64,000 bases of DNA. Source: Thamnaconus septentrionalis. Taxonomy: Eukaryota > Chordata > Actinopteri > Tetraodontiformes > Monacanthidae. Each line of letters begins with the position of its first letter. The first letter of the stretch is position 1. Position numbers and translations under genes: made by a program. This document shows positions 41,885 through 53,165 of this stretch, one piece after another. The stretch is from positions 11,850,489-11,914,488 of the forward strand of contig CM020515.1 of assembly GCA_009823395.1 (NCBI GenBank). The letters run 5' to 3'. The notes beneath the pieces are model-generated. The model saw only the letters and a program-made list of their open reading frames with translations. It was not told where the DNA came from and did no database searches.

Positions 41885-43548
41885 ATCCCCACAACTGTGC
41901 TCTTTGCTTATTGGATGATTTCTAAGGAGATACTGCTGTTCAAATGCGGGAGAGAAAAACAAGACTTCGGCAGTGAGGTGAAGACAATAGACAAGTGAGA
42001 ATTTAAACTTCTGACTTCATGAAACGTGGAGGAAAGATGCAGGGAGTGTCACAACCAAGAGAAGCGAGACATTTCCCGAAAGCACGGAGCCTCTGGTGGA
42101 GCTTTACATCACCACACAGGCGTGCGCAGTGTGTGTCTGCGTTCTCGAGGCGATGCAGCCATAAAGCAAACGCAGTGAAAATGGGAGGTGACCTTGATGA
42201 CCACCTGAGTGTCGCCATGGCTGGATCGAGTGACACCTGACCTCAGCTTTTGTAAATAAACCCAGCTAAACCTCAGCGCTGCACAGGCTGGGCAACAATC
42301 CACACGCACACACACACAAACACGCACATGCGCGTGACGAAAAAACCCAAAGCATTTGCAAAAAATCAAATATGAGATCGGACACGGACGGTCGTCCATG
42401 CAAACGCTCTGAAACCCCCGGCATGAACACACGCACAGTGGAGGCCCTTTAATATACTGCACGCATCAGTGTGCGCGTGTGTGTGTGTGTGCTGCATGCT
42501 TGATGCACAGCAGGAGATGCAAACTCTGCAGAACGCCCGGGCCGAGGCTGCTAATGTTACAGGTGCTCCTGCTCGTCGTTCAAAGATCTTTTATTCCGCC
42601 GTCTCACTCCCTCGGCCACAGCCGTGCGACTTTAAAATAGCGCGACACCATTATCATTCCCCTGCACCTCCGGGATCCACCGGATTAAAACTAACAACCA
42701 CCTCACAATCCGCCCGCCGACTCGAGGCGCCCAAGATGCGGAGTCCCGTGCTCCTGTCATTTTAATTACCTGTATATTACAGGGAGAAGGCAGCTATTAG
42801 AGCAGACACCTGCTACTCAGAGACGCGAGGCCAACCCTGGCATTATCGTGAAGTCACAGCTCGCAAGTGTGGTTAGACTCGGGTGATGCCAAGCGATGAT
42901 GATAGTGGTTTGAAAGGGGGGCCCCCCCGCAGAAGCTCCCGAGTGTTTGTCCTATCATAAAGTTCTTTCACTATTGAGTCAAATCAACTCAACGGCGCTG
43001 TACCAATGTCATCGTTTAACTGCTGCGTGTGTGTTTCGCAAACTCACTTCCCCCCCATCCGACGCGGATGATAAAGCTATCCAGCCTGACCACACCTCAA
43101 TCGACGCAATAATGTGACACAACGCATTGAACAAGAGAGTCTACAGGAGACATTGAAACCAGCTTGTGAGATTAAAACAAACAATTTCCAGAAAAGAAGA
43201 AGAAAGTCCCCTCAACACTCCTCCTCTTGAGCTTGTGCCACTTTTCAGACAGTACAAAGGATAAAAGCTCTGCAAAAATAAGTTTTTTTGTGATGTCACC
43301 AAGGGCACAGATACCTCTATGAGGCTAGTACCAATGCCATGAACCAGAGGTTTGTTGCGCCGTCTGCGACCACCTTGTATTCTCCCCATCCCTGAGGGTC
43401 ATTGTTAGGGTTTTGTACTTCAGACCTATAGATTTTTCTATGATTAATCATTCAAAAGTTGCTCCACAGGAGCCTGGTATGAAAAACAAAGATGTAAAAA
43501 TTAATATGTGGGACTTTTAAAGCATGAACATTAAATAATACTTGATAG

Positions 43549-43920
43549 CGGCTTCGCCCTGTTTGATCTGTTGCCCTCAGGCAGGTGCTTCAGGTGCATT
43601 AGGACAAGAACAAACAGACTCAAAAACAGTTTCTTCCCCAAGGCCATAACCACCCTAAAAACTCAAACCATGCACTGACTTTATAGTCCTACCTCCGGAC
43701 TGTCTCCACGCACCACTGTACACTGTGAGACTTCATAATGTGCAATACTTCTAATCGGTGCAACAGCTCTATATTTAAATTATGTTCTGTGTTGTATCGT
43801 TATGTCCTACCGTTATGTCGCTATGTCCTACGTTTAATTGTTGCGTACTGGTGCTGGAGTTGCTTTTAATCTCGTTGTACATGTGTATGGTGACAACAAA
43901 AGGCACTCTATTCATTCTAA
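43549..43920 (+). mobile_element. 3' end of a non-LTR (LINE) element
   Basis: The sequence reads like the end of a fish LINE: a GGCAGGTGCTTCAGGTGCAT segment, then AAACAGTTTCTTCCCCAAGG (encoding a KNSFFP-type peptide), then an AT-rich tail with TCTCGTTGTACATGTGTATGG. Most of the element is missing (5' truncated). Exact family unsure. Confidence 0.6.
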
Positions 43921-44472
43921 TGTAACAGTTGATTTGATGATGACGTGAACGCGCGCCCAAAACACATAAGACGGTGTCTCTCGAGGCGAAACACTCCCGA
44001 CATGCAGGCAGAGAGACAACACTAATTAGATCAATATCAGCTAATATCGCTTCCCCGGGCTGAAAGCGGGACAAGGTTGGGGAAGCCAGCAGGTAACACA
44101 AGCTGCGCTGGGGAGGACGCACAATGAAGACGTGACCCCTGTGGGTCAGGGGAGGCGAGCGCCGAACAGGAAGGAAACGTGAGCCAGTGGGGTCAACGCT
44201 GGCTGCTGGACGCACGGCCAGTTGGACATCCAGCGCGAAGTAATGTGAAAAGTGACATTGTCCAATGTGAAGGGCGGTGAGGCTCTGTCACCCCCCCCCC
44301 GTGCGACAGCCCTGCCGCTGATGATGTCAGGAAAATGACAGACACCAGCCATTATTTGACTACATATGCTATTTTGATCTAGGCTAGGTTAAGAGCTATT
44401 ATCAGTGAAAACCTGTTATTTACTCATATGATTCAGAGTTAGTTGTATATTTTTGTCTTGCTGCTAGGAACA

Positions 44473-44503
<31 letters not shown>

Positions 44504-46383
44504 GTAAAATACCCTATGTTCAGTTGATCGGAGACAAATTAAATTTTCAATTGACCAATCGCCAGTTGTGACATATCCGCTGGTGCAGAGGTAAAAGCTG
44601 CACAGTGAGTTAATGTTCACTATGAAGGAAGAGAGAAAAAATTATTGATAAAAATTGTCAATGGCAGTTAAAATTCACACCTCTGTTCCTCTGTGTATTG
44701 CTTGAGTAACATTTCAATGAGCCTAAGCTGTAAAAAGTGGAGAAAACCGCAAAGGGGGTATTACCATGTTATTACCGTGTTATATGTATTATATACAGAG
44801 GTCAGTATTGTAATGCACCGGTAACCCACTAAAAAATAACAGATACAGAGAAAGGTAGATGAGCAGAGTTCAAGATGCAGCTTTTTCTTTCATTTTCTTT
44901 CTTTTGTCCGACTGGCCGGTCGGGCGCCTTGCAGCGGACACGTCGGGGCCCCGGCCTGCTCGTCTGCTTGTCAAGTCAATAATTGATGAGCTCCCTTCAT
45001 TGTCACCAAAAACTCATATCAAAAAAAGGAGTGTCAGGCTCACCTTACTGATTAAGGCCGTGTGAAACTTTAATGTGCGCCGCATCTTTAACTGATAACA
45101 ACCTTCAGCTCTTCAAGCAGCCAGCAGGAAGTTCCCCGGCTTCTGAGCATACAGCGTGTCCAACCTTGATGGATCTTTATTTATTTTTTTTAAACTCCCA
45201 ATGTCATAGCCATCCGTGGAGGGAGGGCTGGTGGTTTGTAGATGTTGCCACCTGATAGTTGGGACAGGGAGGAACGTCGTAAAAGATTAAAACGGCGTGT
45301 TGGGACGACTGAATAGGCTTTTGAGCCTCGAGCAGGAACTCTATCCATAATGCAGGGGAGGACAGCAACGCCGCTGCTCCTCAATGGGAATTAGTCCCGA
45401 GCCTCTACTTATGATGTCTGCGTGCATCTTCCCTTCATTAATTAATTATTGGGCCCCACGTGTGCGCGCATCGGCAGGTGCCTACAAGGCAATTTTTCTG
45501 GAAATCGTAATTCCACGCGGCCCATTGTGCGCAAGCATTTTGTTCATATACGATGGAGCTGTGTTTATTATCTGGGGCTAATGCAAGTTTGCCATTTCAG
45601 CACGGTGCCACACCCTACCCGCCTTAAACCCCTTGAGCAGGTGTTGCGTTGTGCTGACTCACCGTCAGACTGAGTAATGGCCATCTCTGATATGTAGACA
45701 GGCGTTTTGCAGACTCTTTTTTTCCAAATGAGGAGGCACAATCAGATTACGTGGCGTCCGCCGGGGAGACGTACAGTACTTTTACTGGCTGGATGGGGGC
45801 GACAAAGTAGGGAGGAGGTCAGTAAAGGAGGAAACTCGCTGTGTTTCAAAAGTGTCTTAAGAAGAGAAGCAGCGCTCACAAAAACTGGAGACCTTGACCT
45901 CCATCCTCTCCCTGCACTCCTGGGCGACTTCTCACTCCACTTTTTCAACAGACTTGGTCGACATTTCCTGCAGATTTCATTTTTCGGAGTTGACACTGTT
46001 ATGTTACAGGGGTGGACATGAGTGCTGCTCTGAATCCTGAGGAATTCATCTGAGGAAAGTTGGAGCCTTCAACCAGGAGAAACCCTGAATTTGTCAGCCC
46101 CGTATCTGCACTTTGACTGTTGTTTGAAACGCCCCATAGAGAGTAACAGGTGATTCATCCAGGCTGTTTACTGTGTTCACTGGAGCGAGACTAAGTGCTT
46201 GCGCTTGTTTCCGGTGTTTCAGGTGAAGCTACACTGACCAGCTTGACTGCAACCCCATATTAAACTGACAGACAGGACCATAGTGCCACTGTATAATTAC
46301 ACATCTATTACACAATTTAATTTTGGCAACAAATACAAACAAAAAAAATCAGATAGCTATAATCCTGTGAACTTGGTGACTTA

Positions 46384-46733
46384 CAGTACCATTAAAAAGT
46401 TTGGGTACACCCTTTCATTTTAATGACTACTTACATAGATTCTGACCTCAAAAGAATGAATGAAAGAAACATACATGCTATTATGTAGTAAACAAAAAAA
46501 GTGTGACATAACTGGAAAAAAGGTCACATTTTAATTTCTTCAAAATAGCTACCCTTCATATAAAGCATTTACAGTTATTTAACCATATTTTCTTCGCTAC
46601 ATATTTTCATATATACTGCTCATATGTTTACATATATTTGATGTCTTCAGTATATATCTACAATGTAGAAAGATGTAAAGATAAAGAAAAAACATTGCAT
46701 GAGAAGGTGTGTCCAAATTTCTGACTGGTAGTG
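46384..46733. mobile_element. 350-bp Tc1/mariner-type MITE
   Basis: The left end CAGTACCATTAAAAAGTTTG and the right end reverse complement CACTACCAGTCAGAAATTTG are related inverted repeats, both leading into a G(G)xACACACC motif. TA dinucleotides flank both ends, as expected for Tc1/mariner insertion. No ORF. Confidence 0.8.
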
Positions 46734-47689
46734 TACATTTCACCAACATATTCAAGTCCTTTCACTAGTTTACACGCTTTATGTAATCCTTCATCTGACT
46801 CCACACAGAGCACCACAACACAGCAACAACGTACAACTTGTTCCCACATGATTCAGAAAGGACAAGGAACCGTCAGGTTTCTGCTGCTGCCAAAGTCTCA
46901 GTGTCTCGCTCAGGCTCTTGGGCCGGCAATCAGATCTGACGATTACCTCAGCAGGACATCGGCACACAGTTCCCTCATCCCACCCTCCTCCTCCTTCTCC
47001 CCTTCTCCGACTTAACTTCAGCCAATGGTGAATAATTCAGCGCTAACAAGGTGTTGGTACAACAAACCGAGACGCACATTGACATTAAAGCCACCACGCC
47101 GAGCCTCCTGTAGATGAGCAGAGGATGTAGCTCATCTGTGAATGATTGACCATTCAGCTGGATCATCTTTATGGCCATAGGTTAGAACAAAATAAAGGCA
47201 AAGACACAGCTTGAATTAGGGAACTTCTACTACAATTTTACTGCTGTGGTAACACAGAGATACACTGGTTAACTTAATTCTCCCTACTTGAATAACACAA
47301 TTATGAAATCCCAATTTAGTTTAAACTTAAGCTAATTCTGATTGAGAAACTGCACAAACACAGTACTTTAAAAGTTGCATTTTATCAGCAGCAACATATT
47401 TAACTAATTTATAAAATTGTTGAATGCACCTCTGTTACAATCAAAGTGAAATAGTCACTCTTGTTAAATTCCCGCCTTTGATCTTCCGTGTGACATGCTC
47501 AAAAGATGCCGGTGAGCATTGCGTTGTGGCGCCCTCTTGTGGATTTGGGAAGTTGGCATGTGACTTTGGAATTTGCATCGTCACAGAACCACATTCGGAC
47601 ACTAAAGAAACTTTTTAAGAAGCACCTACTTTTGTCTGCCGACGCCAGAAGTCACCAACTGTCTAATTTGTCGTCGAATTAAGCGTTTG

Positions 47690-47853
47690 CTTTGGCCGGA
47701 TGTGACGTCGTCGCGGCCTTTCTGCGTAGCAGTCGCCTCCCCCCGCCGCCGCCGCCGCCGCTGCTGCTGCCAATCCAAACCGCACTGCCCGTGGTCGCAC
47801 CGGCTTTTTTGATTTATTTTTCATTAAACACTCTTCATCGACAGTCCGCCGAC
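47690..47853 (+). promoter_or_regulatory. AIMP2 promoter / 5' UTR, CpG-rich
   Basis: CpG-dense segment with a CCG/CTG trinucleotide run (about 47740-47770) directly before the AIMP2 ATG. No TATA box, in keeping with a housekeeping promoter. Confidence 0.5.
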
Positions 47854-50800
47854 ATGCCCATGTACCAGGTAAAGCCCGTGTGCGGGGGTCACATAGCGAT
47901 TGACGTGCCCACCTGCATGTACAAGCTGCCAAATATCCACGCAGCGCAGCAGGGGAACAGCTGCACGTCCGAACACGCGTTTCAGGTAACTCACTGTTTA
48001 GCGACTCTTGTCTTTTGAGGCTCTCCCCACTACTTTAACCCACTTTGGGCTTCGTTAGCTCGCCCTCGAACGGCGTCGTTTCCGGTGGCTCATTTTTGTG
48101 CCCCGTATTTGCCTCGTAAGTGCATGGAGCCACGCTAGCATGCTAACTGGGCTTGGATTGTATGACAGGGTGAGCCTAGCCTGTCGGTGCCATTGGCGGC
48201 TGATGCAACAAAAGCAAAGAGCCATTTAAATGTGATGCACCGGCGATGCCAACCCGAGTGCAGTGGTTTAAGGTGGCAATCATTAATGAACCATCACGGT
48301 GTCATAAAGCAGCTTAGATAATGGGACGTCGCCAGCTTTACACACTTGCATTACATGTGTATATGAAAATACGTTTTCGTTTGCCCCCGAAACTTCTTTC
48401 ATGCCACGACAATCTTCTCGTGAAATAAATACTTTATAGCTAAAATCAGGGCATATTCTCATAGTGTTCCAATTTATTCCTGGTAACACATTTGTTTAAA
48501 GGTCCCAATGTCCCATATTAAAACGACTTCAAAAGGACTGGTTTGAGGGTGTGTTATAGCACACAGTTTTTGAAAACTGGAGAAAAGAAAAGTAAAAGAT
48601 GTGCTTTAAATTTCTAGGAGCAATCACTGGAAGAATAGAGGAGACACATTATAGATATAAAACTTTGCCAAAGTAAATTTTTGCCTATGTCTGACCTTTA
48701 AGTTACTGTGACAGTTGAGGGTCCTGTCACTATGCCTCCAATTGATCATGTGCCCTGGCTTCTTGGCCAATGGGATCCCTTTGGCCGACTGGTTAGCTCT
48801 CATGAGTATTCCTGGGAGTCTGGGGTTCGAATCCCGGCCGGGCCCTCTCCACCTTGCCACATTACGGAAGCGCATTGTGGCTACCCTAGAAAAAAAACAA
48901 CAAAAACAGGGCTCAGTATTGTGTTATAACGTGAAACTATCAGGTTATTACGTGATAATTTTCACGTAAAAACGTGTAACTATCACTTCATTTTCTGAGA
49001 ATTTTCACGTAAAGATGTGAAACTATCACTTTATGTTGTGACTTTGTAACGTGATACTGAGCCCTGTGTTTTTCTCATGTGGCAGCACCTCAAGTTGATT
49101 GAAAAGGAACCCACAACAGGGCAGTGATTCAAAGGACTTGATTTGTTCTAGTTACTACTGAAGTGCATTGCTGCCACACTAGAAAAAAAACAGGTCTCAG
49201 TTTCACATTTTTAGGTGAAAATTATCCCGAAATAATGTGATAGTTTCACATGTTTACGTGATAAATTTCACGTCACAACGTGAAAATTATCACGAAATAA
49301 CGTGAGTGTGTTTACGTGCACACATCTGCCAGTGCAGATGTGGTCGAACTGGATTTTCAGTCGTCGCTCTGGCTCAGACTAGCGAGGTTCCTCATTCATA
49401 TCCTCAGTGCGATTGAGCGGCGGTCTCTCTTGTCTCCCCAAGAACGGCGAGCTGGACCTGACCGTCAAATCTCTGGAGGCCCGGCAGGATGAGATCATGA
49501 AGAAACTGTACGAGCTGAAGGCTGCGGTGGAGGGCCTGGCCAAGACGGTGACCACCCCTGACGCCGACATGGATCTGACGGTTAGCAGCAGCCTCTCCTC
49601 CCAGAGCTGCAGCTCCACAGCATTTAAAGGAATCACAGACCTGGACACAGTTTTGGGAAAGGTGAGCAACTGGGGACGAACTGGGGAGAAACTGGGCCTC
49701 TGCTTTGGCTTCAATTTCCTGATCGTACTTGCCTCCCGTTCCAAGTTGGTGCATTAGAACGTGCACAACCTGCTGACACTGGAATGTTTCGGGCAACATT
49801 AATGATCAAGCAAGCCACACCCTCATACTTAAAGAAGGAATGAAACTTTAAAATGTAATTCCATTGCCCTCTTCAATAATAGGCATCTGCAGGAACCTGG
49901 AATTCCTGCAATTTTCTTCCTTTTATTTGAAAAAAATGTATCAGCATGTTTTCTTGATTCTTGATGGACTCCTGCTATTGACACAGTTCATTTAGATGGC
50001 CTTGACCTTTCCAGAATTGAATTTTCAGCTGCTAATGTTCTTTCCAACCCGCTGATGTTTCCAGGACCTCGGCGCCCTCCGTGACATCGTCATCAACGCC
50101 AACCCGTCGCAGCCGCCCCTGTCCCTGCTGGTGCTCCACAGCCTGCTGTGCAAGCGCTACCGGATCCTGTCCACCGTTCACGTCCACTCGTCCGTCGCCA
50201 GCGTGAAGCCACAGCTCCTGTCCTGCCTTGGCCCGCGCCACGCAGACAGCTACGCCCGCCAGATGTTCCAGCTGGGCTTCACTCTCATATGGAAAGACGG
50301 TACGGCCGCGGGAAAGAGTCCAGCTTGACGACGGACAAACAGTGATAATCGTGTTGGTGCAACATTGTTGCATCTTTCTTCTTAGATAATAAAAAACATT
50401 TATTGTTGCAATGTCAATGTAATTTAAGTCAAAATGATTATAATTTCACCCTTAAAAAAAAAAAAAAGGTTTCTAGTCGACTCAAACTCAAGCCTCATGT
50501 TTAGTTTTGATTTATTACCATAAAATAATGTGGACACACCTTCTCATTCAATTAAAAAAAATAAAAATAATAATAATCTTTACTACTTTTTACAAACTTT
50601 CGACTGGTAGTGTAGTTTCATGTAATGTGAAAATTATCACATAAAAACATGAAACCTTTTTTTTAGTATGGCAGCAATACTAATTGTGTGCTGCATCATC
50701 ATAAAATATCTTTGCTTGGCTCTCCACAGTTCCCAAGCTGCAGATGAAGTTCAGCGTGCGCAACATGTGTCCCATCGAGGGCGAGGCCAACGTGGCGCGC

Positions 50801-51118
50801 TTCCTCTTCAAGCTGCTGGCGCCCTACCCCAGCGACCCCGCCGCCGCCACGCTGGTGGACAGCTGGGTGGACGTGGCCTTCTTCCAGCTGGCCGAGGGCA
50901 GCGCCAAGGAGCGCGCCGCCGTCCTGCGGACCCTCAACTCCGCCCTGGGCCGCAGCCCCTGGCTGTGCGGCGCCGAGTTCTCCCTCGCCGACATCGCCTG
51001 CTACTGCTGCGTGCTGCTGAGCGGCTCGGCGCCCTCGGCCCCGGCCAACGTCCAGCGCTGGATCAAGTCCTGCGAGAACCTGGGCCACTTCGGCCCCGCC
51101 AAGCAGCTCGCGCAGTGA
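47854..51118 (+). CDS. aimp2: AIMP2, multi-tRNA synthetase complex scaffold p38 (complete)
   Basis: Scaffold of the cytosolic aminoacyl-tRNA synthetase complex; it binds lysyl-tRNA synthetase through its N-terminus. Exons: 47854-47985, 49443-49661, 50065-50299, 50730-51118; 975 bp, 324 aa (human 320), all phases consistent. It begins MPMYQVKP, the conserved LysRS-binding segment. Residues about 45-75 ([20 protein letters not shown]) form the coiled-coil/leucine-zipper region. Residues about 117-195 hold the DIVINANP and LVLH motifs. Exon 4 encodes the GST-C-like domain, with [23 protein letters not shown] and PANVQRW. The last exon is much richer in G/C at third positions than exons 1-2. Introns 1 and 3 contain SINE/MITE insertions. 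Confidence 0.96.
48770..48850 (+). mobile_element. tRNA-derived SINE head
   Basis: A-box-like TGGCCGACTGGTTAGCTC and B-box GGTTCGAATCC lie at tRNA spacing, with an intact T-arm but poor acceptor and anticodon stems. It is read as a SINE head, not a working tRNA gene. It abuts the MITE at 48879. Confidence 0.6.
48879..49087. mobile_element. Palindrome-rich MITE, copy 1 (AIMP2 intron 1)
   Basis: The outer inverted repeats meet at AGGGCTCAGTAT on the left and its complement ATACTGAGCCCT on the right, extending outward through an A-rich stretch to GTGGC/GCCAC. The interior alternates ACGTGATAATTTTCACGT-type palindromes. No ORF. Confidence 0.65.
49166..49320. mobile_element. Palindrome-rich MITE, copy 2 (truncated)
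   Basis: Starts GCCACACTAGAAAAAAAACA and carries the same ACGTGAAAATTATCACG repeats as copy 1. The right terminus is missing. It ends about 120 bp before the exon 2 acceptor of AIMP2. Confidence 0.55.
50533..50613. mobile_element. Short Tc1-type deletion derivative
   Basis: GGACACACCTTCTCATTCAA followed 60 bp later by ACTGGTAGTG and TA: both near-terminal parts of a Tc1 MITE with almost no interior. In AIMP2 intron 3. Confidence 0.55.
50620..50675. mobile_element. Palindrome-rich MITE, copy 3 (fragment)
   Basis: TGTGAAAATTATCACAT and a GTATGGCAGCAATAC end resemble copies 1 and 2. It lies about 55 bp upstream of the AIMP2 exon 4 acceptor. Confidence 0.45.
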
Positions 51119-51304
51119 CTGGAATCATCTACGACTGGGGGAGGAGGGGGATGCGTTAGAATATTAACACGTCACCGCCATGTCTGGAACACATCTCGAT
51201 GATTTCCTCTTTGTAGCCTGTATCACAGACGTGACAAACTAGGTAGATGCATTCTGGCTGTGTTTGTCTCAGCTAAGCTGCTTTTGCATTTTACTTTTAG
51301 AAAA

Positions 51305-51310
51305 AATAAA
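51305..51310 (+). terminator. Candidate polyadenylation signal of AIMP2
   Basis: AATAAA 187 bp after the stop. An alternative ATTAAA lies near 51499. Confidence 0.55.
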
Positions 51311-52507
51311 AGGGGGAGCATGGAGACTGTGAAATCACAGACATGGCGGTGGCTTCAATCAGATTACTGACACAGGATGCTCCAACACTGTACACCTTCC
51401 ACCCACTCTGTGCCTAACGTGATCCTGTTCCAAGTATGCACGTTACCAGAAGTTTTTCAGGCAAAATACTTGTTACTGTGTGTTTTTTTCTGAAATGATT
51501 AAACGTTTGGTTTTAACTTTGAACCAGCGCTTGCAGTTTCATCATTAAGCTCGGTTAAATTTGATTATGACTTTTGCTGATGTACACCTTATGTCCAACA
51601 GGTGGCAGACTTATCTTTTTAATCGGTTTCCCCTGCTCGTCTTCTCCACAGTGAAATAGTTAACCTCAACCCAACACACGCAGAATTGGAGCACTAAACT
51701 AAGGAAAAGGATTAGGGCCACAAGAAGAGAAAAAAAATTAACTTATAAATTTTTTAAAGTTTCCAAATTGAAAATAAAGTTGAAATGTCGAGATTACAGT
51801 AAAAATTCCGATAATAAAGTATTCTAAATAAGTATTTTGTTCTTTAAAAAAAATGTTCATACAACATATCCTACAACAACTGAAGTCAATAAGCACATTT
51901 CTTATGTTTCAGGCGTTCTATTCTCTATATTTTCCACTTGATGTGGCAAATATGAGTCGGAAGTCTGCTAAGCAGAGAGGATTGCAGAGGGCAGCTTCAC
52001 AGACTTTCATATATATCTTCCAGGCTGCTGAGCCTTAAGTCACAGCCAATAAAAGCAACATATACATTCAGAGTCGTACAAACGGTGATATGGAGTCACG
52101 GTATGAAACTGCAATCCCAGAGGCTTTTGGTCCCTCTGGTGCTTTGCTTTTGCATCTTCTGAGGTGTGTTTTCAACTGCTTGGGCCTGGGCAGATTGTGT
52201 GTGTGTGCGTGCGTGCCTGTGTGTTTGACAGCCCCCTGTAGGTCTCCAGGCAGCAGGGCTGACAAGACGAAAGCTCCCGACTGACATCTGGGCGCATGGA
52301 AAAGTGACACACTTGGGAGTGCGCTTGCACTGGAAATGTGCCGTTCCTTGAGCTCCCTCACAAACAGAGGTTTCTTTGAAAGGCTAATCAGTATGTGTTG
52401 ATGCAGTCTGGGCTGCATGCAAATCAGGTTGCCTTCTATTACCGTCTTCTAATTAGTCCTGTTACATGGTGAAATAAAACACTTAGAAAAACATGCCTCT
52501 TTTCTCC

Positions 52508-52543
<36 letters not shown>

Positions 52544-53165
52544 TAAAACACACAGCCAGGAGGTGCATTCTCATGACAAACTGCAAAGGGGGATAAAAGT
52601 TCCTTACTGCAACAACAATAGCACAGATAAGAAGATGGTCCGTCATTGCTTTAGTCCATGACTGTGAATGTCAATCAGATATACAGTGCATATCTAAAAT
52701 CTGAAGATTGATACTATCAAAACTACTGATGTAGAAAACAACACATCTGGAGAAATTCTCTCTGTGATTCTTTCCGGGGGGGTGCGGGGAATTTTACGTT
52801 TAGATTTAAGCATAATTCATTTTATCGTTCCATTTTATCCCTATTTTCATGCTACACTCTTGCAGAGCAGAGAAATGTAGCATAATTAAAAGAGAACCCA
52901 TTTGAGTGCAAAGGGTTGATTTCCTGTTTGGTTTTTTCGGTGCATATTTATATGTATTTATGATGAGTGATTGTGTCATTTTTTTATGTTTCACTTTGGG
53001 GGGTCCTATGAGCTGCAACACAATTTGCCCTTTGAGATATGAAATTGGACTCAACTAAAAACTGAATTAAGTGAAAAAAAAAGCAAAAAAAAAAAAGAGC
53101 CAAATTTTTCTCATTTCTGGGGGAGTTCACTGACGCATGCAGTCGGGGGGGCAGAGGAGGGATAG
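51311..53165. other. Intergenic between convergent AIMP2 and ZBED-like gene
   Basis: No gene seen. Contains a partial 472-type MITE (51701-51830) and a TA microsatellite (about 52514-52542). The ZBED-like 3' UTR should lie just below 53166. Confidence 0.5.
51701..51830. mobile_element. Partial copy of the 472-1022 MITE family
   Basis: AAGGAAAAGGATTAGGGCCA then CAAGAAGAGAAAAAAA, matching the terminal repeat of the full copy, followed by AAATAAAGTTGAAATGTCGA-type subterminal sequence. The other end is absent. Confidence 0.65.

Larger units (their letters stand above)
41890..47650. other. Gene-free interval between the parvalbumin array and AIMP2
   Basis: No coding exon supported. Holds a LINE 3' tail (43549-43920), an ATT microsatellite (about 44472-44500) and a Tc1-type MITE (46384-46733). 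Confidence 0.5.

Noticed and set aside
48770..48850. A functional tRNA gene
   Set aside because: A and B boxes and T-arm are present, but the acceptor and anticodon stems do not pair well and it abuts other repeats; better explained as a tRNA-derived SINE.
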